Assembly (NCBI GenBank): GCA_964358545.1 | Contig: CAYHQN010000141.1 | Location: 1-10,592, forward strand | From: CAINVV01 sp031432175 | Lineage (GTDB): Bacteria; Bacteroidota; Bacteroidia; Bacteroidales; Prolixibacteraceae | Length of the DNA stretch: 10,592 nt | Direction: 5' to 3' | Part shown: positions 1-6,001 of the stretch, in pieces | Layout: each line of letters starts with the position of its first letter | Position numbering within the stretch: position 1 is the stretch's first letter | The notes under the pieces: model-generated | Told to the model about the DNA's origin: nothing | Seen by the model: the letters and a program-made list of their open reading frames with translations, nothing else | The model's database searches: none | Made by a program: the position numbers and the translations under genes

Positions 1-91
1 ACATTACCAAAATGTTGCCTAATTTATCAAAAAAGGGAATTTTGTCGTACACCCATTTCATCTAACCTTGGTCAGTCCGTCAAGTAAAAGG

Positions 92-193
92 TTCACGCAA
101 AGAGCGCAAAGGGAACCGCAAAAAACGCAAAGAAATAAACTGAATAACAACACTTTGCGCACTTTGCGATTTCCTTTGCGCCCTTTGCGTGAA
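92..193. repeat. Inverted repeat built from CGCAAAG units (REP-like hairpin)
   Basis: The left arm (92-132) and right arm (153-193) are reverse complements at 35 of 41 positions, counted by hand, with a 20-nt A-rich loop. Each arm contains four CGCAAA units. Starts in the left arm are 96, 105, 117 and 126. The right arm has TTTGCG at 154, 163, 175 and 184. Both arms therefore have unit spacing 9-12-9. No coding potential is visible inside. It resembles repetitive extragenic palindromes; its function is unknown. Confidence 0.85.
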
Positions 194-244
194 ATTGTTC
201 AATCAATTTTAGGAGTCCCCAACAAATCATGTCAGTAGCGAAGT

Positions 245-300
245 ACTTTAGTCACTTTAGCTCACTCTAGTTCACTTTAGTCACTTTTTTATTACTTTAG
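245..300. repeat. Direct array of CACTTTAG units, 9-11 bp period
   Basis: ACTTTAG occurs at 245, 254, 274 and 294, with one-base variant ACTCTAG at 264 and degenerate copy ACTTTTT at 283. Spacing is 9-11 bp. No inverted partner (CTAAAGTG array) is visible in the window, so it may be half of an element or a direct array. It ends 25 bp before the first possible start of the nitroreductase gene and so covers its likely promoter region. Apart from this array and the CGCAAAG palindrome, nothing recognisable was seen in bases 1-325. Confidence 0.7.
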
Positions 301-325
301 AGGTACCCATTTAACCCTGAAACCC

Positions 326-1243
326 ATGTCTATACCTACCAGCAGAACCGAAGAGATGGCAACGGTTACCATCGACCAGGTAAAATGCAACGGGTGCGGA
401 AAGTGTGTTACCGTCTGCTCGGATTTCGGATTCAAAATTATTAACGGAAAGGCAGCCCGGTCGGAGGAGCCACTGTTCGGATGCCTGGCTTGCGGCCATT
501 GTATGGCGGTTTGTCCTGAAAATGCCATTGATGTGACAGGCCGGTGTCTTACCCCTGATGATCTTTTCCCGTTTACGGAACCATCTGTCAAACCCGACTA
601 CAACTCCCTGCTACAGCTGTTCCAGTCCCGCAGGAGTATGCGTAAATTCAAGGACCAAACCGTTTCGCGTGAGGTTATCGACCTTATCCTCACGGCTGCA
701 CAGACAGCGCCCATGGGGCTTCCTCCATCGGATGTGAATGTGGTAGTTTTGCAGGGAAAAGAAAAAGTCAGACAATTTTCGTCCGACTTTTGTAGTTTGC
801 TCGATAAAAACAGGTGGTTGGTCTCAGGATGGTTTACGGCATTAATGACACCGTTTTACGACAGGAAAACTATCCTCCTCTTCAAAAAATTCATGCGCCC
901 GCTGTTTGATATCTACATTGGTTCCATGAAAAAGGGAATCGATCTGGTTACTTACGATGCCCCGGTAGCCTTCTATTTCTATGGATCACCATACTGCGAT
1001 CCGGCCGACCCGATCATAGCCGCAACCTATGCCATGACTGCGGCAGAATCGCTCGGACTGGGTTCGTGCATGCTGGGAGCCATCCATCCCTTCCTGCAAT
1101 CCGGATTTGGCGTAAAGTCGTTTAGAAGCAAATACCGGATTCGTTTCAAAAGCCGTGAGGGGCTGGTTTTGATTGTAGGCTATCCAAAGGTGAAATATGC
1201 CAGGGGAGTTAAGCGTACTTTTGCTAATGTGGATTTCTTTTAA
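326..1243 (+). CDS. Ferredoxin-nitroreductase fusion protein (2x[4Fe-4S] + FMN nitroreductase)
   Basis: A cytoplasmic redox flavoprotein of 305 residues. The N-terminus has two ferredoxin-type cysteine clusters, C21/C24/C27/C31 and C53/C56/C59/C63, the second followed by Pro, as expected for a bacterial 2[4Fe-4S] domain. From about residue 95 the nitroreductase fold begins, with the family's FMN-binding RRSMRKF segment at 102-108, an AAQTAPMG segment near 124-131 and ESLGLGS near 241-247. In this family the clusters are thought to pass electrons to FMN for reduction of nitro compounds, quinones or another unknown acceptor; the substrate cannot be read from sequence. The start is ambiguous: ATG 326, or ATG 356, which begins MATVTIDQ and is closer to typical family N-termini. 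Neither has a well-spaced Shine-Dalgarno. The gene stands alone and converges on the helicase gene. Confidence 0.9.
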   Translation: MSIPTSRTEEMATVTIDQVKCNGCGKCVTVCSDFGFKIINGKAARSEEPLFGCLACGHCMAVCPENAIDVTGRCLTPDDLFPFTEPSVKPDYNSLLQLFQSRRSMRKFKDQTVSREVIDLILTAAQTAPMGLPPSDVNVVVLQGKEKVRQFSSDFCSLLDKNRWLVSGWFTALMTPFYDRKTILLFKKFMRPLFDIYIGSMKKGIDLVTYDAPVAFYFYGSPYCDPADPIIAATYAMTAAESLGLGSCMLGAIHPFLQSGFGVKSFRSKYRIRFKSREGLVLIVGYPKVKYARGVKRTFANVDFF

Positions 1244-1253
1244 AAATTATTAA

Positions 1254-1355
1254 AACTTTTCCAAAGTTCTATAGTTACAATCAATATTTTAGAACTTTCC
1301 CAAAGTTTATGGTTACGAGCAATATTTGTACAAAAACCTAAACTTTGGGAAAGTT
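1254..1355. repeat. Three copies of a 15-bp AACTTT-NNN-AAAGTT palindrome
   Basis: The gap between the convergent nitroreductase and helicase genes holds AACTTTTCCAAAGTT (1254-1268), AACTTTCCCAAAGTT (1293-1307) and AACTTTGGGAAAGTT (1341-1355). Each is a perfect or near-perfect dyad. The first two are part of a tandem repeat of about 36-39 bp that also shares GTTAC and CAATATTT. The third copy is inverted relative to the second. Confidence 0.8.
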
Positions 1356-1359
1356 TTTT
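1293..1359 (+). terminator. Likely intrinsic terminator after the nitroreductase gene
   Basis: Bases 1293-1309 and 1339-1355 are perfect 17-bp reverse complements with a 29-nt loop, followed on the + strand by a run of six T (1354-1359). It ends just before the helicase stop codon. On the minus strand the stem is not followed by a T run, so rightward termination is the better supported role. The long loop and A/T-rich stem make it atypical. Confidence 0.5.
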
Positions 1360-1360
1360 A

Positions 1361-3064
1361 CTAATACCGCCTCTTCCGCTCCATCCGTTTGAAATCCGTT
1401 CTTCCTTCGGCTCTTGGATATCCGCCACTGCGTCTGCCACGGAAGGAACGGTCGTCGCGGTTCTCTTCGAAAACTTCGACATCAAAGAAGGTCCCGTGGA
1501 AGGACATGCCCCTTGAGTTGCGGAGCAACGCTTTTCCTGCAGCATCTTCCACCTCAACAACAGAGTAGCTGCCAAAGAGATCGATCCTGCCAATCTCAAC
1601 ATTTCTTCTGCCGGTAGCTTCCACCACGAAATTAATCACCTCTTTGGGCGAAATTCCTTTGGCAAGTCCGACATTCAGCCTGAATTTTGTCAATCCTTCA
1701 GTTTCGACCACCCTCGGACTTCTGCGTTCTTCATGACCATCCGGGATGTTCAGGTCCGGCGTACTGCCATAATAATCCAAAAAGCGGTTAAACTCAAGGG
1801 AAACAATGTGTTTGATCAGCTCCTCTTTGGACAAATTGGAAAACTTTTCATACACGGCCGGAAGGTATGGTGCAATCTCATCCTCGTTAACAGTGACTTC
1901 CTGCAACTTGTCTGTCAGGTAAAAAAGCTGCTTTTCGCAGATTTCTTTACCGGATGGAACCGGTTTACGTACAAATTTTTTGCCTATACTCTTTTCAATC
2001 ATACGGATGCGTCCGTGCTCTTTCAGGTGGATGATCGAAATCGACACACCTGACTTTCCGACCCGACCGGTACGGCCACTTCGGTGGATATAGTTTTCCG
2101 AGTCATCGGGAAGATTGTAGTTGACAACGTGTGTAAGGTCGTTGACATCCAGTCCGCGGGCTGCCACATCGGTAGCCACAAGAATCTGTACGCCGCGGTT
2201 GCGGAATTTGTCCATCACGAAATCACGCTGCTGCTGGCTCAAATCGCCATGCAGCGCCTCAGCGCTATAGTTGTCCGTAATCAGCTGGGCAGCCACTTCA
2301 CCGGTCTCCTGACGGGTACGGCAGAAAACGATGCCATATACCTCCGGAACGAAATCAAGTACCCGTTTGAGGGCAAGGTAGCGATCCTTGGCATGCACCA
2401 TGTGGTAGACATGCTCTACATTATCGGCTCCGCTGTTCTTCTTGCCAACCGCGATCTCCAATGGATTGGTCATGTAGTTTTTGGCAATGGCAGCAACCTC
2501 TTTCGGCATGGTTGCCGAGAAGAGCAGCGTGTTTTTCTCTTTGGGCGTCATTGCCAGGATGGCATCTACGTCCTCCTGAAATCCCATGTTGAGCATTTCG
2601 TCGGCCTCGTCCAAAACGAGGATCGAAACATGTGAGAGATCCACTTTGTTTTTGCGGATCATGTCGTGCATCCTACCCGGAGTGGCTGTGATGATGTGGG
2701 TTCCGGCACGAAGCGCCTTCACCTGCGCACTCATATCGGCGCCTCCATAAACCGGAGTAATGACTATTTCGGGTAAAAATTGTGAATACTCTTTGATCTC
2801 GCGTGCAATCTGGACGCACAGCTCACGGGTTGGACTCAGGATCAATGCCTGAGGAACCCTGTTCGCAGGATTGATCGTCTGCAGGATCGGCAGTCCGAAT
2901 GCGGCAGTTTTACCGGTACCGGTTTGTGCCAGTCCGACGATATCTTTCGGCTCTTTTAAAAAAACCGGAATAAATTGTTCTTGAATCGGTGAAGGCGTTT
3001 CGAAGCCCATTGCTTCAATCCCTTTCAGGATTCGGGGGTCAAGCCCCATTTCATTGAATTGCAT
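1361..3064 (-). CDS. DEAD-box ATP-dependent RNA helicase with DbpA-type RNA-binding domain
   Basis: A cytoplasmic RNA helicase of 567 residues that remodels RNA duplexes using ATP; relatives act in ribosome assembly, cold adaptation and RNA decay. All core motifs are visible: Q motif near 21-29, motif I AQTGTGKT 46-53, PTREL 79-83, TPGR 128-131, DEAD 152-155, SAT 183-185, ATDVAARG 297-304 and HRSGRTGR 327-334. A linker with helical segments follows, then a DbpA-like RNA-binding domain around 458-532 and a basic Arg/Gly-rich tail (535-567). This architecture matches the DeaD/CsdA group rather than RhlE or SrmB. The start places the Q motif at the expected distance from the N-terminus. The gene lies 116 bp downstream of der on the same strand, a gap with no clear promoter or terminator, so co-transcription is possible. 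Confidence 0.95.
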   Translation of the reverse strand: MQFNEMGLDPRILKGIEAMGFETPSPIQEQFIPVFLKEPKDIVGLAQTGTGKTAAFGLPILQTINPANRVPQALILSPTRELCVQIAREIKEYSQFLPEIVITPVYGGADMSAQVKALRAGTHIITATPGRMHDMIRKNKVDLSHVSILVLDEADEMLNMGFQEDVDAILAMTPKEKNTLLFSATMPKEVAAIAKNYMTNPLEIAVGKKNSGADNVEHVYHMVHAKDRYLALKRVLDFVPEVYGIVFCRTRQETGEVAAQLITDNYSAEALHGDLSQQQRDFVMDKFRNRGVQILVATDVAARGLDVNDLTHVVNYNLPDDSENYIHRSGRTGRVGKSGVSISIIHLKEHGRIRMIEKSIGKKFVRKPVPSGKEICEKQLFYLTDKLQEVTVNEDEIAPYLPAVYEKFSNLSKEELIKHIVSLEFNRFLDYYGSTPDLNIPDGHEERRSPRVVETEGLTKFRLNVGLAKGISPKEVINFVVEATGRRNVEIGRIDLFGSYSVVEVEDAAGKALLRNSRGMSFHGTFFDVEVFEENRDDRSFRGRRSGGYPRAEGRTDFKRMERKRRY

Positions 3065-3180
3065 TTTTGTGTGTATTGCGAAGTTGGAAACAGCAATTTA
3101 TGCCGTTCAGCTTCATTTGTAATTTGTAATTTTTAATCTTTAATTTCTTTCTTTCCGGAAGAGGAAAGTATATTGCTTAT

Positions 3181-4491
3181 CTACTTCTGTCTGAAGAAGA
3201 GCTGTATAGGAACACCCGTAAAGTCGAAACTGGCCCTGATTTTATTTTCAAGGTAGCGCTTGTACGGGTCTTTGACATATTGCGGCAAGTTGCAGAAGAA
3301 CGCAAAACAGGGAGTCTTGTATCTGGGCAACTGCGTAACATATTTGATCTTGATGTATTTCCCTTTGTAGGCGGGAGGTGCAAATGACTCAAGCGCTTCC
3401 GCCAACAGTTCGTTCAATTTAGAAGTCGGAACGTGCTTGGTCTTGTTGTTGTAAACACGCATCGCCTCCTCAAGAATCTTCAAGACTCTCTGCTTGGTTA
3501 CGGCAGAGGAAAAGACAATCGGAACATCGGTAACCGGGGCAAATTTCTCGTAAATCTGCGCTTCGAACTCCTTCATGGTCTTGTTGTCCTTCTCAATAAG
3601 GTCCCATTTGTTGACAACAACGACTACCCCTTTTTTGTTCCGGTGAATGAGGTGGAAAATCGAAACGTCCTGTGCCTCAACACCGCGGGTAGCATCCAGC
3701 ATCATCACGCAGACATCGGCATTTTCGATGGTCCTTACCGAACGCATCACCGAGTAGAATTCAACATCCTCCTTCTCTTTGGCCTTTTTGCGCAATCCGG
3801 CGGTGTCGATCAGGATAAAATCGTATCCAAATTTGGTGTAACGTTGTGCGACTGAGTCGCGTGTGGTACCAGCGACTTCTGTCACAATGTGCCGCTCCTC
3901 CCCGATCAGGGTATTGATGGTAGAGGACTTTCCTACGTTAGGCCTTCCAACGATGGCAATAACCGGAATGTGCGACTCTTCGACCTCCTCAACGGGTTCG
4001 GGAAAGTGTTTCACCACCTCATCGAGCAGGTCCCCTGTTCCCAATCCATTGATGGAGGAGACGCAGTAAATTTCCTCCACCCCCATGGTGAAAAATTCGT
4101 TGGCATCGAGTGCGCGTTTGTGGTTGTCGACTTTGTTGACCACCGTCATGTATGGTTTCTTGCTTTTGCGGAGCATGTTGTTCACCTCCATATCTAGGTC
4201 AGTGACTCCCATTTCGACATCCACCAGAAAAAGGATCAGGTCGGCCTCGCCAATGGCCAGGTTAACCTGTCTGCGGATCTCTCCTTCGAATACATCTTCC
4301 GATCCGGATACATATCCTCCGGTATCGATAACTGAAAATTCTTTGCCGTTCCAGATGGATTTACCGTAATTACGGTCACGGGTTACCCCCGGCTCATCGT
4401 CAACGATGGCCATTCTGGACTCGGTAAGCCTGTTAAAAAAGGTGGATTTGCCTACGTTCGGGCGTCCAACTATTGCAATGATGTTGCTCAT
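3181..4491 (-). CDS. der: Ribosome-assembly GTPase Der (EngA)
   Basis: A GTPase needed for assembly of the 50S ribosomal subunit; 436 residues with the chosen start. It has the two tandem G domains unique to Der. G domain 1 has GRPNVGKST at 9-17, DTGG 56-59 and NKVD 119-122. G domain 2 has a second GRPNVGKS at about 182-189, DTAG 229-232 and NKWD 294-297. A KH-like C-terminal domain ends in a short QLFFRQK tail. The start at 4491 gives the usual MSNIIAIVGRPNVGKS beginning. An upstream in-frame ATG at 4527 would add 12 non-conserved residues and overlap the end of era. With the chosen start, era ends 16 bp upstream, so the two are almost certainly one transcript. Confidence 0.97.
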   Translation of the reverse strand: MSNIIAIVGRPNVGKSTFFNRLTESRMAIVDDEPGVTRDRNYGKSIWNGKEFSVIDTGGYVSGSEDVFEGEIRRQVNLAIGEADLILFLVDVEMGVTDLDMEVNNMLRKSKKPYMTVVNKVDNHKRALDANEFFTMGVEEIYCVSSINGLGTGDLLDEVVKHFPEPVEEVEESHIPVIAIVGRPNVGKSSTINTLIGEERHIVTEVAGTTRDSVAQRYTKFGYDFILIDTAGLRKKAKEKEDVEFYSVMRSVRTIENADVCVMMLDATRGVEAQDVSIFHLIHRNKKGVVVVVNKWDLIEKDNKTMKEFEAQIYEKFAPVTDVPIVFSSAVTKQRVLKILEEAMRVYNNKTKHVPTSKLNELLAEALESFAPPAYKGKYIKIKYVTQLPRYKTPCFAFFCNLPQYVKDPYKRYLENKIRASFDFTGVPIQLFFRQK

Positions 4492-4507
4492 GAAATGAAA
4501 TAGTGCC

Positions 4508-5392
4508 TTATTGTTGTTCGTATCCAAAATTACGGAGTTGGATCTCCTTGTCGCGCCACTCTTTGGTCACCTTAACGAACAGCTCCAGAAAAACTTTCTT
4601 GCTGAAAAATTCTTCCATATCTATCCGGGCAGCCGTTCCGACTCTTTTCAAAGCCTCTCCCCTGTGACCAATAATGATCCCCTTCTGGGTTTCGCGCGAC
4701 ACATGGATGACCGCTGCAATTCTGAGTAGTTTCGCTTCATCTTTGAAGGATTCTACTTCGATCTCTACCGAGTACGGAACCTCCTTATCGTAGAAAAGAA
4801 GAATCTTTTCGCGGATAATCTCCTGGGCAAAGAATCGCTCATTGCGATCGGTCAGTTCATCTTTCGGAAAATAGGGCAATCCCTCCGGAAGGTTAGCCAG
4901 AATACGTGTGAAGACATATTCGAGGTTAAACCTCTCCTTGGCCGAGATTGGAATTATCTCCGAATTAGGTACCAGCACTTTCCACTGTTCCACGAGCTTA
5001 ATCAATGCGGGTTGGTCGGTCAAATCGATCTTGTTGATCAAGATTATGACCGGTACTTCCGCCGTCTTCAATTTATCTAGGTATTCTATGTTTTTGTCGA
5101 TGCTTTCCACCATGTCAGTGACGTAAAGCAAAACATCGGCATCGCTCAAGGCGGTGTCTACCGTTTTAAGCATGCTCTCCTGAAGCTTGTAGACAGGTTT
5201 TAAAATTCCGGGCGTATCAGAGTAAACGATCTGGAAATCCTCACCATTGACAATTCCCTTGATGCGATGACGGGTGGTCTGCATTTTCGATGTGATAATC
5301 GAAAGCTTCTCCCCCACCATGGCGTTCATCAAAGTCGACTTGCCAACGTTTGGATTACCTATTATATTTACAAAACCTGACTTATGGCCCAT
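4508..5392 (-). CDS. era: Ribosome-assembly GTPase Era
   Basis: A GTPase that binds the 3' end of 16S rRNA and assists 30S subunit maturation; 294 residues, the usual family size. The G domain shows GNPNVGKST 12-20, a TTRHR switch segment 39-43, DTPG 59-62, NKID 120-123 and ISAK 149-152. The C-terminal KH domain carries the GxxG loop as GHRG (242-245) within IIIGHRGEALKRVG. The start ATG is preceded by AGGA about 3 nt upstream, a short-spaced ribosome binding site. It is followed closely by der on the same strand, an arrangement common in Bacteroidota and consistent with a shared role in ribosome biogenesis. Confidence 0.97.
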   Translation of the reverse strand: MGHKSGFVNIIGNPNVGKSTLMNAMVGEKLSIITSKMQTTRHRIKGIVNGEDFQIVYSDTPGILKPVYKLQESMLKTVDTALSDADVLLYVTDMVESIDKNIEYLDKLKTAEVPVIILINKIDLTDQPALIKLVEQWKVLVPNSEIIPISAKERFNLEYVFTRILANLPEGLPYFPKDELTDRNERFFAQEIIREKILLFYDKEVPYSVEIEVESFKDEAKLLRIAAVIHVSRETQKGIIIGHRGEALKRVGTAARIDMEEFFSKKVFLELFVKVTKEWRDKEIQLRNFGYEQQ

Positions 5393-5421
5393 TATTCCTG
5401 CTGATTGTCTGAAAATCTGCG

Positions 5422-5429
5422 CAAAGGTA
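5422..5429 (-). promoter_or_regulatory. Candidate -7 promoter element for era-der
   Basis: On the minus strand this reads TACCTTTG, a full match to the Bacteroidota -7 consensus TAnnTTTG, 29 bp before the era ATG. No TTTG was found at the expected -33 position, so support comes from one element only. Confidence 0.4.
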
Positions 5430-5440
5430 ACAATTTTTCT

Positions 5441-5519
5441 GGCTTCCTCACGGGGTGAATCAGCTAATATGCAAATTACTAACGCTAATCAAGTTTTCCT
5501 TCACCCCGTGAGTGAAGCC
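5441..5519. repeat. Inverted repeat spanning the 3' end of the VF530 gene
   Basis: Bases 5441-5459 and 5500-5519 are reverse complements over 19 bp with one bulged base (core CTCACGGGGTGAA against TTCACCCCGTGAG, perfect over 13), enclosing 40 bp. The right arm lies inside the last codons of the VF530 gene; the left arm lies upstream of the era promoter candidate. It could form a stable RNA hairpin on the leftward transcript but has no T run after it, so it is not a classical terminator. Confidence 0.75.
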
Positions 5520-5751
5520 CCCTCCTATTCCTGACATCCAGGCTCTCCACGTACAAATCCTCCACTTTCTTCCTGGCCCAGGGGGTTTTGCGCAGAAAGG
5601 TAAGGCTGGATTTGATGGAAGGATCGTTGGCAAAACAGTTGATCCGGATCAGGTATGCCAGCTGTGGCCAGCCGTAAAAGTCGACCAGTTCAGTCAGGAT
5701 CATCTCCAGGGTTTTACCGTGGAGGGGGTTGTTGTGTTGTGTTGCGTCCAT
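5485..5751 (-). CDS. VF530 family (DUF2132) small protein
   Basis: A small protein of 88 residues. Residues 8-69, starting NPLHGKTLE and running through the GWPQLAYLIRINCF and SSLTFLRKTPWAR segments to VEDLY, match the VF530/DUF2132 family as I recall it. VF530 family members are annotated as DNA-binding on structural grounds, but the cellular role is unknown. Conserved family features visible here are the N-terminal NPLHG, the central Cys-Phe and the FLRKTPWAR segment. The tail from about residue 73 (RNRRGLHSRGEGKLD) is not typical of the family and is encoded partly by one arm of an inverted repeat, so the original stop may have been displaced by repeat insertion. It lies 92 bp upstream of era on the same strand. 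Confidence 0.85.
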   Translation of the reverse strand: MDATQHNNPLHGKTLEMILTELVDFYGWPQLAYLIRINCFANDPSIKSSLTFLRKTPWARKKVEDLYVESLDVRNRRGLHSRGEGKLD

Positions 5752-5777
5752 TTTTCGAGATTTGCTCTTTTACAAAA

Positions 5778-5994
5778 TTACACAGAGTTACACAGAGAAG
5801 CACAGAGTTACACAGAGAAAAATTTATAATGTTTGGGTTTGAAATGTTTAAAAGTTTAAAGGGTTACCCCTCCCTGTCGAAGGGAGGAGATTGAATGTCT
5901 GAACATCTCAACTTTTCAATTTCTTTATATATAAAAACTTTTCAAACTTTTTTTCTCTGTGTAACTCTGTGCTTCTCCGTGAAACTCTGTGTAA
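5778..5994. repeat. 217-bp inverted-repeat element with strict 10-bp CACAGAG period
   Basis: The left arm (5778-5822) has CACAGAG at 5781, 5791, 5801 and 5811. The right arm (5950-5994) carries the reverse complement CTCTGTG at 5955, 5965 and 5985, with a CTCCGTG variant at 5975. The arms differ at two of 45 positions. They enclose 127 bp of A/T-rich sequence that contains a 7-bp perfect hairpin, CCTCCCT/AGGGAGG (5869-5887), and no evident gene. The right arm begins only about 8 bp after the GH2 stop codon. The whole 5752-6001 gap is mostly this element. Confidence 0.88.
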
Positions 5995-6001
5995 CAAAAT
6001 T

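Noticed and set aside
3113..3147. A/T-rich AATTACAAATTA-type repeat, resembling 10523-10540.
   Set aside because: The shared sequence is short and low in complexity; such tracts are common in A/T-rich Bacteroidota spacers and cannot be called homologous from this window.
3151..3168. Hairpin CTTTCC/GGAAAG downstream of der as a terminator.
   Set aside because: Only a 6-bp stem and no T run on the der strand; too weak. It leaves der-helicase co-transcription open.
4492..4527. Upstream start for der adding 12 residues.
   Set aside because: The extension is not conserved in Der, overlaps the end of era, and MSNIIAIVGRPNVGKS is the normal N-terminus.
5778..5822. Possible CRISPR or satellite array because of short regular repeats.
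   Set aside because: Units are 10 bp with no unique spacers of 30 bp or more, and the structure is an inverted pair; it does not fit CRISPR. The same holds for the CGCAAAG, CACTTTAG and CACATAG arrays.
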